Below are positions 1-7,918 of a stretch of DNA of 42,593 nucleotides, piece after piece. Position numbers and translations under genes: made by a program. Positions within the stretch are counted from its first letter, which is position 1, and every line of letters begins with the position of its first letter. The DNA is taken from NCBI GenBank assembly GCA_943788095.1, contig CALSOZ010000014.1, positions 1 through 42,593 of the forward strand, written 5' to 3'. Source of the stretch: an uncultured Flavobacteriaceae bacterium (GTDB taxonomy: Bacteria > Bacteroidota > Bacteroidia > Flavobacteriales > Flavobacteriaceae). The notes under the pieces were generated by a model, which saw only the letters and a list, made by a program, of their open reading frames with translations, searched no databases and had not been told where the DNA came from.

Positions 1-43
1 GGTGAATTTTAGTTTAGAAACGAATTCATAAAAAAATCTGAAA

Positions 44-1432
44 CTATTTCCCAATACAAAAGTTAGCAAAAATATTGCCTAACAAATCGTCAGACGTGAT
101 TTCTCCGGTAATTTCCCCAAAATGATATAGGGCCTGGCGAATGTCAATCGCTAATAGATCGCCCGAAAGTTTGGCGTCCATCCCCTGTTGCACTTTTTGA
201 ACATCCGACAATGCTTTCAAAAGCGAATCGTAATGTCGAGAGTTGGTAATAATCGTATCGTTGTTACGCAAAGCACCTGTATTTACAAATTCCAGCAACT
301 TTGTTTTTAAACTATCGATACCTAACCCGCTTTTTGCTGAAGTAAAAAGGGTGTGTGGATAAACAAAAGACGTTTCAATAAACGATTGATCCGCCTGATC
401 CATTTTATTAGCCACTACAATCAACTGTTTATCGGGGTATTGTTCTTGTATTTTCCGAATGTCTGTATTAAAAATCTGGATGGTTTCTGTTGTTACTTTA
501 GACGCATCTATCAAATATAAAACCACTTGTGACTGTGTGATTTTTTCAAATGTTTTTTTAATCCCAATACTTTCAATGGTATCATCGGTTGTTCGAATGC
601 CCGCAGTATCTATAAATCGGAATTTGATCCCTTCAATGGTAATTTCATCTTCAATCGCATCACGTGTGGTCCCCGCAATATCACTTACAATGGCTTTATC
701 TTCGTTTAAAAGTGCATTTAACAGCGTGGATTTCCCTACATTGGGCGCACCAATAATGGAAATAGGAATCCCATTTTTGATCACATTTCCTGTTGAAAAT
801 GAATCGATCAAATGTTTTAAAACCTTAATAATTCGCGCCAATAAATCTTCAAATTGTTTTCGATCTGCAAACTCTACATCTTCTTCAGAAAAGTCGAGTT
901 CTAATTCGATCAAGGAAGCAAAGTTCAGCAATTCATCTCGAAGGACTTTGATCTCGTTGCTAAAGCCACCTCGCATCTGTTGCATAGCAATTTGGTGAGA
1001 CGCTTTGTTATCACTGGCAATCAGATCTGCTACAGCTTCGGCTTGACTTAAATCGAGTTTTGCATTGAGAAATGCTCGAAGGGTAAATTCACCTGGATTC
1101 GCAATACGTGCACCGTTGCGCACAAATAATTGAATGATTTCTTGTTGTATATAAGAACTCCCATGACAGGAAATTTCAACGATATTTTCGCCTGTATAGG
1201 ACTGTGGGTTTTTAAAAACAGAGACTAGAACTTCATCCAAAATTGTAGACCCTTCAATGATGTGTCCTAAATGGATGGTATGTGTTTTTTGAGATGCTAA
1301 TTTCTTAACATGAATCGATTTAAAAAACGCATCTACCATAACAATTGCTTCGGGTCCTGAAAGTCGTATAACCGCAATGGCACCCGCACCCGAAGGTGTG
1401 GCCAAAGCTATAATGGTATCGTTTTGATGCAC
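44..1432 (-). CDS. mnmE: tRNA uridine-5-carboxymethylaminomethyl(34) synthesis GTPase MnmE
   Basis: With MnmG, MnmE modifies the wobble uridine of certain tRNAs in the cytoplasm. The 462-residue product has the normal family length. The N-terminal formyl-THF-binding domain covers roughly residues 1-120. A helical domain is split by a G domain with G1 GAPNVGKS (about 228-235), G2 TTRD (255-258), G3 DTAG (275-278) and G4 NKMD (342-345). The protein ends in the catalytic C-terminal CIGK, so it is complete. The ATG start agrees with the conserved family N-terminus. It is divergent from the thioredoxin lipoprotein gene, and a TAnnTTTG element lies just upstream. Identification is firm. Confidence 0.97.
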   Translation of the reverse strand: MHQNDTIIALATPSGAGAIAVIRLSGPEAIVMVDAFFKSIHVKKLASQKTHTIHLGHIIEGSTILDEVLVSVFKNPQSYTGENIVEISCHGSSYIQQEIIQLFVRNGARIANPGEFTLRAFLNAKLDLSQAEAVADLIASDNKASHQIAMQQMRGGFSNEIKVLRDELLNFASLIELELDFSEEDVEFADRKQFEDLLARIIKVLKHLIDSFSTGNVIKNGIPISIIGAPNVGKSTLLNALLNEDKAIVSDIAGTTRDAIEDEITIEGIKFRFIDTAGIRTTDDTIESIGIKKTFEKITQSQVVLYLIDASKVTTETIQIFNTDIRKIQEQYPDKQLIVVANKMDQADQSFIETSFVYPHTLFTSAKSGLGIDSLKTKLLEFVNTGALRNNDTIITNSRHYDSLLKALSDVQKVQQGMDAKLSGDLLAIDIRQALYHFGEITGEITSDDLLGNIFANFCIGK

Positions 1433-1447
1433 AGATTTTGTTTTTTA

Positions 1448-1455
1448 CAAAAGTA
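1448..1455 (-). promoter_or_regulatory. Putative -7 promoter element of mnmE
   Basis: Read on the minus strand this is TACTTTTG, an exact match to the Bacteroidota -7 consensus TAnnTTTG, about 16 bases upstream of the mnmE start. I see no well-spaced TTG -33 element, so the call rests on the -7 element and its position. Confidence 0.45.
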
Positions 1456-1524
1456 TTAATATTACTTCAAATGAGATAAGTAAAAATTTTAATTTATTTT
1501 TGTGGAAATTTAAAATTGACTCAA

Positions 1525-2664
1525 ATGAAAACGAAGTTCTTTTCCGTGATTATATTGGCCGTATTGTTTACATGTAAACCTTCATCAACGCTGTTGGAGA
1601 ATGAATATGAAATAACCGTCAATACGGAAGGTGTTTACAATGGATTAAGAGCCTATTTAAAAACGACCGAAGCTGGAAGCAGAGCGGTCACTATTGATAC
1701 TTCTATTGTCATGAATGGAACCTTTAAAATGAAAGGAACTTCTGATGGATCTCAAATGAGAGCCCTCACAATTGATGGTGTTTTGGGAAAATTAGTTTTT
1801 ATTTTAGAGCCCGGTGAAATCTTTATCGAAGCCTATAAAGACAGTCTTGGGGCTTCTAAAGTTTCAGGAACGTATAATAATACCGTTTTTGAAGCATTTA
1901 AAACTCAAAACCGCATAATCTCAGATGAAATTGGTGGAATCCGTAAAAAATACTTGGAATCTAGTAACGATCCTGAGTTGCAAAAAGCACTCCGAAAACG
2001 TGGCGATTCGCTTAGAAAAGTAAATAAAAACTTTGGTGTTGAATTTGCACTTGCGTATCCCGATTCTGATTTCTCCCTGCTTTTGTTAGAAAACATGACA
2101 GCCAGAAGTGGTTTTGATGTCGAGTTAATTTCTGATGCATTTGAAAACTTAGATGAAACGATGGTTAGTAAAAATGCTTCTAACATTTTGATTGCAAATA
2201 AAATAAAAACTAAAATTGAAGCGGCCTTAAATGTTCCATTAAAAATAGGAGATTTAGCGCCCGATTTCACGGCTCCAACTCCCGAAGGTCAACAGATCAC
2301 GATGAGTAAAATTAAAGGAAAGGTTACTATTATCGATTTTTGGGCCTCTTGGTGCAAACCTTGCCGTATTGAAAATCCTAATTTGGTGAATGTCTATAAT
2401 AAGTATCATGACAAAGGACTCGAAATTATCAGTGTTGCATTAGACAGAGAAAATAAGAAAGACCTTTGGACTCAAGCCATTCAACAAGACCAATTGAATT
2501 GGTACAACGTTTCAAATCTTAAGTTTTGGAATGATCCTATTGCAAAAGCTTACAATGTAAATTCTATTCCTGCAACCTTTATTATCAATGAAAAAGGCAT
2601 CATTATAGCCGACCGTTTAAGAGGTGCTGAGTTGGAAACCAAAATAGAAAAATTGCTCAACTAA
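1525..2664 (+). CDS. TlpA-like thioredoxin-fold lipoprotein (DUF4369-type N-terminus)
   Basis: Probable membrane-anchored thiol-disulfide oxidoreductase facing the periplasm. A signal peptide ends in a lipobox (LFTC, Cys about residue 17 from the ATG). A beta-rich N-terminal region of the DUF4369 type follows, then a helical linker. The C-terminal redoxin domain has the active-site motif WCKPC (cysteines about 277 and 280) and a cis-proline region (SIPATF). A TTG three codons upstream (1516) keeps the frame open, but the ATG at 1525 gives the better signal peptide. Bacteroidota carry many such paralogues, and the specific reductive partner cannot be read from sequence. It is a single gene divergent from mnmE. 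Confidence 0.85.
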   Translation: MKTKFFSVIILAVLFTCKPSSTLLENEYEITVNTEGVYNGLRAYLKTTEAGSRAVTIDTSIVMNGTFKMKGTSDGSQMRALTIDGVLGKLVFILEPGEIFIEAYKDSLGASKVSGTYNNTVFEAFKTQNRIISDEIGGIRKKYLESSNDPELQKALRKRGDSLRKVNKNFGVEFALAYPDSDFSLLLLENMTARSGFDVELISDAFENLDETMVSKNASNILIANKIKTKIEAALNVPLKIGDLAPDFTAPTPEGQQITMSKIKGKVTIIDFWASWCKPCRIENPNLVNVYNKYHDKGLEIISVALDRENKKDLWTQAIQQDQLNWYNVSNLKFWNDPIAKAYNVNSIPATFIINEKGIIIADRLRGAELETKIEKLLN

Positions 2665-2754
2665 AAATTTAGCAAACTTGAGGGAAGTCTATCGAACCGC
2701 TCAAAAATTTCAATTTGTGTTGTTTCTTTAAAAATTTGTATCATTACGAAGTCT

Positions 2755-3231
2755 ATGAAAGCAGCCACCGTTGTACAACTTAAAAAAGAATTAGAAACCT
2801 TAGATCCCGAGCATTTAAAGACACTCTGTCTGCGATTGGCACGTTTTAAGTTAGAAAACAAGGAACTACTCACCTATTTACTTTTTGAATCAGAGGATGA
2901 AGCTTTTTACATCGAAGGCATCAAAGAAGATGCCGATTTATTATTTGAGGACATCAACACCAAAAGTTATTTTTACATAAAAAAAAGTGTACGTAAAATT
3001 CTTCGGATGCTTAAAAAACATGCGCGTTACTCAAACAATAAAGAAACCGAGGTTGAACTCCTCCTCTACTATTGTTACAAACTCAAAACGTTTTCACCCT
3101 CAATAAAAAACAATGTCACGCTCACAAATATATATTTGAAACAGCTTGAAACCATTGAGAAAAAAATCATAAAATTACACGAAGATTTACAGTATGATTT
3201 TCGTGAACGACTCAAAGATATTACAGATTAA
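2755..3231 (+). CDS. Conserved hypothetical protein, helical
   Basis: This 158-residue protein has no signal peptide or membrane segment. It is mostly charged and helical, with Lys/Glu/Leu-rich stretches, and is probably cytosolic. Codon use resembles the neighbouring genes, and the ATG start lies 90 bases after the thioredoxin gene, so I take it as real. It is followed 16 bases later by the ROK kinase gene and may be cotranscribed with it. I do not recognise a named family and assign no function. Confidence 0.7.
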   Translation: MKAATVVQLKKELETLDPEHLKTLCLRLARFKLENKELLTYLLFESEDEAFYIEGIKEDADLLFEDINTKSYFYIKKSVRKILRMLKKHARYSNNKETEVELLLYYCYKLKTFSPSIKNNVTLTNIYLKQLETIEKKIIKLHEDLQYDFRERLKDITD

Positions 3232-3247
3232 TTTTTAAAAACAACAC

Positions 3248-3994
3248 ATGAAAATTTTAGGCATAGACATCGGCGGAACGGGCATCAAAGGCGCTATTGT
3301 AGACACCAAAACTGGGGAACTTCTAAGCGAAAGACTGCGAGTCCCAACTCCGAAACCTGCTACTCCAGAAAATGTCGCTAACGAACTAAAAACCCTTATT
3401 GACTCTTTTGAATGGAAAGGGGCTGTCGGAGTTTCATTCCCCACAATTATTAAAAATGGTAAAGCCATGTTATATGGTAATCTCGATAAATCATGGCAAT
3501 ACACACAAGTAGACGCGTTGTTTAAATCCAAAACCGGTAATGACTTTTATGTCGTTAATGATGCCGATGCGGCCGCTATGGGCGTTATGGAGTTTGGAGT
3601 TGGCAAAAACCAAATGGGTTTGGTGATTACAATTACCTTAGGAACCGGTATAGGATCTGGCGTGTTTTTCAATGGTCAATTATTATCTAATTTTGAGTTG
3701 GGTCGTATGTATGGAAAAAAAGGCGATATTATGGAAGCCTTTGCAGCCGATTCAGCAAGAAAACGCGAAGAATGGAGTTTCAAAGCTTGGGCTAAACGCG
3801 TAAATTTCTTTTTAAATCATGTAGAACAAACTTTTAACCCCGATTTGATTATAATTGGCGGTGGTGTGAGTAAAAAAATGGAGAAATTCGAAAAATATCT
3901 TGACATAAAAACACCCATAAAAGCAGCAGAGTTAAAAAATAATGCGGGGATTATTGGCGCAGGAATTTTTGCGCGAAAATCTATTTCAAATTAA
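3248..3994 (+). CDS. ROK-family kinase, likely polyphosphate glucokinase type
   Basis: Predicted cytosolic sugar kinase, most like the polyphosphate-glucose phosphotransferase branch of ROK proteins. The 248-residue length fits that branch. Visible motifs are the N-terminal phosphate-binding DIGGTGIKG (residues 7-15), a catalytic-region VNDADAAA (Asp about 104), the second phosphate loop LGTGIGSG and a C-terminal IIGGG segment. It lacks the Cys-rich zinc motif of typical repressor-type ROK proteins, which favours an enzyme. The phosphate donor (polyphosphate or ATP) cannot be decided from sequence alone. Confidence 0.85.
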   Translation: MKILGIDIGGTGIKGAIVDTKTGELLSERLRVPTPKPATPENVANELKTLIDSFEWKGAVGVSFPTIIKNGKAMLYGNLDKSWQYTQVDALFKSKTGNDFYVVNDADAAAMGVMEFGVGKNQMGLVITITLGTGIGSGVFFNGQLLSNFELGRMYGKKGDIMEAFAADSARKREEWSFKAWAKRVNFFLNHVEQTFNPDLIIIGGGVSKKMEKFEKYLDIKTPIKAAELKNNAGIIGAGIFARKSISN

Positions 3995-4080
3995 ATTATA
4001 GTATATTATTAAATAATTTTTTTTATATTATAGTAGCAAACCCCAAATTGCTATACATATGAACACACCTGCTTGATGGA

Positions 4081-4350
4081 TTGATTCGTTTCAAGTCCGA
4101 CCTAGAAAATATCCAAATTAAACGAATGACAGTCAATGAGATTATAATAACTCAAGACGTTCCTTCAGTTTTATATCAAATCCCTTTTGAGTTAACAATT
4201 GCTCCTAACAGAAATTGGAAAGAAGTTTTGATAGATACTTGGCATTCTTTAATTCAACAAAAAGAACCGTTTTCAAACACCGTCATATGGGTGTTTAACA
4301 ATCGTATCTTAGTGAATAAAGTTCCTTCTCAACTCGTTAATAACAATTAG
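4081..4350 (+). CDS. Small hypothetical protein of unclear start
   Basis: A reading frame of about 90 codons opens with TTG. An internal ATG at 4126 would give 74 residues. An ATG at 4058 comes into the same frame if one T is removed from the TT at about 4072-4073, giving a 97-residue protein; this would match the single-base errors elsewhere in the window. The sequence is soluble-looking, with no signal peptide or obvious motif. It lies alone between the ROK kinase and the convergent holA. I do not recognise it; it may be real but start-damaged, or spurious. Confidence 0.4.
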   Translation: MIRFKSDLENIQIKRMTVNEIIITQDVPSVLYQIPFELTIAPNRNWKEVLIDTWHSLIQQKEPFSNTVIWVFNNRILVNKVPSQLVNNN

Positions 4351-4414
4351 AAAACATTGATTACAAATGCAGTAAGCATAACAAACGAACTGATGAAACT
4401 GAGCTCTAAACGTG

Positions 4415-5415
4415 CTATTTAAGAATATTAAAAATCAACTCATTATAGAGGTCTCTTGGACTTAAATTGGCGCCTACCCCTTTACTTTTTGTGTCATAAG
4501 TTCGGAGTGTATTCAAAACTCCACTGATTCGTTTCATAGGGAAATTGCGCGATACTGCAATATATTCATTCACAAAATATGGATTGACGCCCAAGGCTTT
4601 TGCGACCGTTCCAGGGTTTTTGTCGGCAACGGTGTGCAGTTTCATCAACTTTGTGAAATACATATATAAAATTGAGATCGTAAACACAAACGGATGTTGT
4701 TTTGAGTTTTGTGAAAAATAATTAACAATTTGATATGCTTTTTTATGATCCAAATGCCCTAATGCTTTTTGTAATTCAAAGTTATTAAAGTCTTTAGAAA
4801 TACCAATATTTTCTTCGATAATTTCTGGCGTCACTTCTTTATCAGCGCCTACAACAAGTTCTAATTTGGTGAGTTCATTGGCAATTTTACTCAAATCATT
4901 CCCTAAGAATTCTGCTAGCATTAAAGAAGCTTTTGGTGTAATTGTAAGATGCTTAGCTCTTAAAAATTTTGAATCCAATTCGGAATTTTATCTTCATATA
5001 TTTTTTTACTGTCAAAAACAACAGCAACTTTAGAAAGTATTTTATAAAGCGCTTTTCGTTTATCTAAGGTTTTGTATTTATAATTAAAAACCAAAACTGT
5101 TGTCGGTTGCGGATTTTTAGCATAATCTACTAGTTGTTCAATCGTTTTAATGAGGTTTTGCGCTTCTTTTACAATGATTACTTGGCGCTCAGCCATCATC
5201 GGATAGCGTTTAGCATTGGACACAATATCCTGAATAGACACCTCTTTACCATAAAGAACCATCTGATTAAACCCTTTTTCTTCTTCAGCCAACACATGAG
5301 ACTCAATGTAATCAGAAATCCTATCGATATAATAAGCCTCCTCACCCATTAAAAAATAAATGGGTGCAATATTTCCTCCTTTGATGTCAGTTATTAGCTG
5401 GTTAGTAGCGTTCAT
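4415..5415 (-). pseudogene. holA: DNA polymerase III delta subunit, frameshifted
   Basis: The delta subunit opens and loads the beta clamp as part of the clamp loader. The N-terminal 151 residues (5415 down to 4960) carry the delta start, including a LMGEEAYYIDRI segment and the degenerate nucleotide-binding fold. The remaining ~180 residues (to 4415) are in another frame and form the helical C-terminal domain. The frames meet at about 4960-4978, and adding one A to an A4 run restores a continuous protein of about 333 residues, the usual length. HolA is essential in studied bacteria and both halves are well preserved, so a sequence error is likelier than a true pseudogene. It is divergent from the HsdR_N gene. 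Confidence 0.9.
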
Positions 5416-5441
5416 TCAAAAAAAATTACCAAATTTGTAAT

Positions 5442-5896
5442 GTGCAAAATTTAAATTTTCCAACATATTCGTTCAGGCTCAAAAATAGCGAAAATAATAC
5501 TCATATTTTTGATGTTATCCGTAAAAAATTTGTGGTGCTTCAACCCGAAGAATGGGTACGCCAACATTGTGTTCAGTATTTAATCCATGAAAAAAAATAT
5601 CCAATCGCTCTTATTAATGTTGAAAAGGTTGTGAAAATTAACGGTCTAAAAAACGCTATGATATTGTGGTGTTTAACACTGATGGAAGTTTAAATATTGT
5701 AGTGGAATGCAAAGCGCCTAAAGTAAATATATCTCAAGCTACATTTGATCAAATAGCACGCTACAACCGTACTCTAAAAGCCACCTATATGATGCTTACT
5801 AATGGATTGAATCATTATTTTTGTACTATGAATCATGACTTAGAGAGCTATCAGTTTTTAGAAGCACTCCCAAACTATAATACCAACTCAATTTGA
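5442..5896 (+). pseudogene. HsdR N-terminal-domain protein (stand-alone), frameshifted
   Basis: A small protein of about 150 residues resembling the N-terminal nuclease domain of type I restriction R subunits (HSDR_N_2 family). Conserved features are the VRQHCVQYLI segment, a central nuclease-type Asp in 'YDIVVFNTDG' and VECKAPKV (the E-x-K of a PD-(D/E)xK fold). The frame breaks at about 5653-5658, where an A6 run needs a seventh A for the two parts to join. Translation probably starts at GTG 5442, because the overlapping ATG at 5440 stops at once. No helicase, HsdM or HsdS gene is nearby, so it is not a working restriction system. Its stop overlaps the start of the glycosyltransferase by 4 bases. 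Confidence 0.8.
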
Positions 5897-6882
5897 AACT
5901 AGCAATTGTCATCCTCAACTGGAATGGGAAAAACTCTTAGAAACGTTTCTACCTTCAGTGGTAGAACACTCCAAAGGACACCCAATTTATATCATTGACA
6001 ATGGGTCAACAGATGCATCCGTACCTTTGTTAAAGACCCAATTTCCTTCGGTTCAATGCATTCAATTGATGCATAATTTCGGATATGCTGGTGGCTATAA
6101 TGAAGGTTTGAAACATGTGAATGCGGACGTGTTTTGTTTATTGAACTCAGATATCGAAGTGACTAAAAACTGGTTAAAACCTATAATAGAAACTTTTGAA
6201 TCCAACCCGAATATTGCCATCATTCAACCGAAAATATTAGACTACCACAATAAAACTAAGTTTGAATATGCTGGTGCAGGTGGTGGTTTTATTGATCAAC
6301 TTAGGGTATCCGTATTGCAGAGGTCGAATTTTTAATGCAATTGAGGAAGATCATGGACAATACAACGATCAAAAAGAAGTGTTTTGGGCTTCTGGTGCGT
6401 GTTTTTTTGTTAAAGCACACGTGTTTGAAACTTTAGGAGGATTTGATTCTAAGTTTTTTGCTCATATGGAAGAAATCGATTTGTGTTGGCGCGCTCAAAA
6501 CAGTGGCCAAAAAATCTACTACGTTGGAAGCTCTACCGTTTACCATGTAGGTGGCGCAAGTTTAGATGCTTCAAATCCAAAAAAAACGTATTTAAACTTT
6601 AGAAACAGCTTATATACACTGGTTAAAAACACCTACTCTTCTGTAATCTTCGTAGTTTTAAGTCGGTTAATTTTAGATGGTATTGCGGGTATCCGTTTTT
6701 TATTAAAAGGCCAACCAAAACACATGCTTGCCATCTTAAAAGCCCATGGCGTTTTTTACACTGCACTTCCCTATTTACTTCGATTTAGAAAACAGAATTC
6801 TACAAGAATTGAATTGAAACTATTGACATCCATTGTATGGTCTCATTTTATATCTAATATATCTCATTTTAAAAAACTATAA
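5893..6882 (+). pseudogene. Glycosyltransferase family 2, twice frameshifted
   Basis: Predicted GT-A fold glycosyltransferase adding sugars to cell-surface glycans. Reconstruction gives about 330 residues beginning LAIVILNWNG, with DNGSTD, LLNSDIE (metal/nucleotide binding region) and the acceptor motif MEEIDLCWR. A hydrophobic C-terminal part suggests membrane association. Two breaks are visible: an A5 run at about 5929-5933 that needs one more A, and an extra T near 6302. The likely start is TTG 5893, overlapping the stop of the upstream gene. The acceptor is unknown. The breaks look like sequence errors because all motifs survive. Confidence 0.85.
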
Positions 6883-6957
6883 AATAGTATCGGATATGAT
6901 GGCATTAAAAAGAATAATTTCATAATTTTACTTTTTTAATAATTTAATTAATTTAAG

Positions 6958-7812
6958 ATGAAAATAATCTATACACTAGGAGTTACTGCATTGATAATGC
7001 TAACATCATGTGGCCCAAACAAGGATTTGGTGGCTGCTCAAGAAAAATTAAAAAACACTGAAGATTTATTAAATACCGCAACTGTAAAGTTAAATAGTTG
7101 TTTGTCTGATAAGGCCGTTGCGAACGCAAGTCTGAACGCTTTAAAAGATCAATTAGTAGATTTAAGAAAAACGAATGATGCGCTCATTAGCAGTTCCAAA
7201 GAAATGACTGTTCTTACGACTAAAGGCGCTGATAATTTAGAAAAAACACTCGAAAGTCTTCAAGAAAGAGATTTAAAAATTAACCGTCTACAAGATGCTA
7301 TTTCCAAAAAGGACAGCATTACTTTAGCGATTGTTTCTAGTTTAAAGAAATCTGTAGGTATCGATGATCCAGACATTGAAATAAATGTTGAAAAAGGCGT
7401 TGTTTTTATTTCTATTGCTGATAAATTATTATTTAAAAGCGGAAGTTTTACGGTAACTCAAAAAGCCAAATCGGTTTTAGAAAAAGTAGCGAAGGTCATT
7501 AATGATAAGCCCGATTTTGAAGCCATGATTGAAGGGCATACAGACAACCGCACCTATTCAAGCGGCGTACTCGTTGATAATTGGGATTTAAGCGTCAAAC
7601 GATCCACATCAATTATTAGAGCATTACAAGGTATGGGTGTAAATCCTGCTCAGTTGATTGCAGCAGGACGTAGTAGTTATGTACCATTAACAAATAATGA
7701 TACTGCTGAAAATAGAGCAAAAAACAGACGTACTCGAGTGGTTGTGTTGCCTAAAATTGATCAATTCTATGAAATGATTGAAAACGAGGTCAAAGCACTT
7801 TCTGGTCAATAG
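6958..7812 (+). CDS. OmpA-family lipoprotein
   Basis: Peptidoglycan-binding outer-membrane lipoprotein. The signal peptide ends at a lipobox (LTSC). A long helical, coiled-coil-like region follows (about residues 25-130). The C-terminal OmpA domain has FKSGSFTVTQKAKSVL, IEGHTDN and a WDLSVKRS segment with the Asp and Arg that bind diaminopimelate, then NRRTRVVVLP. The 284-residue length is normal for such stalked proteins. It likely tethers the outer membrane to the cell wall. It forms a single transcription unit that ends at the hairpin at 7836-7864. Confidence 0.88.
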   Translation: MKIIYTLGVTALIMLTSCGPNKDLVAAQEKLKNTEDLLNTATVKLNSCLSDKAVANASLNALKDQLVDLRKTNDALISSSKEMTVLTTKGADNLEKTLESLQERDLKINRLQDAISKKDSITLAIVSSLKKSVGIDDPDIEINVEKGVVFISIADKLLFKSGSFTVTQKAKSVLEKVAKVINDKPDFEAMIEGHTDNRTYSSGVLVDNWDLSVKRSTSIIRALQGMGVNPAQLIAAGRSSYVPLTNNDTAENRAKNRRTRVVVLPKIDQFYEMIENEVKALSGQ

Positions 7813-7835
7813 TCTCTTCTACATAATAAAATCAC

Positions 7836-7864
7836 AAAAGCCCACCGTTTAGGGGGGCTTTTTA
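7836..7864 (+). terminator. Rho-independent terminator after the OmpA lipoprotein
   Basis: The arm AAAAGCCC pairs with GGGCTTTT around a short loop and is followed by a T tract, 24 bases after the stop codon. The T tract abuts the -33 element of the pheT promoter. Confidence 0.8.
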
Positions 7865-7895
7865 TTTGATAGCTAAGAGCTTTATTTTATATTTG
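7865..7895 (+). promoter_or_regulatory. pheT promoter (Bacteroidota type)
   Basis: TTTG at 7865-7868 and TATATTTG at 7888-7895 are separated by 19 bases, an exact match to the Bacteroidota consensus TTG/TAnnTTTG. The start codon of pheT is 24 bases downstream, so the untranslated leader would be short. Confidence 0.7.
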
Positions 7896-7918
7896 CTCAA
7901 AAGCTATAATTCCGCATA

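Noticed and set aside
459-998. Long plus-strand open frame inside mnmE
   Set aside because: It is antisense to a complete, motif-rich mnmE, and its Ser-rich composition is the usual mirror of coding DNA.
4960-4978. Programmed ribosomal frameshift in holA
   Set aside because: No clear slippery heptamer or downstream structure is evident, and similar breaks occur in many unrelated genes of the window, so error is the simpler view.
5442-5896. Restriction-modification or other defence system
   Set aside because: Only an HsdR N-terminal-like domain is present; no helicase, methylase or specificity gene, and both neighbours are housekeeping genes.
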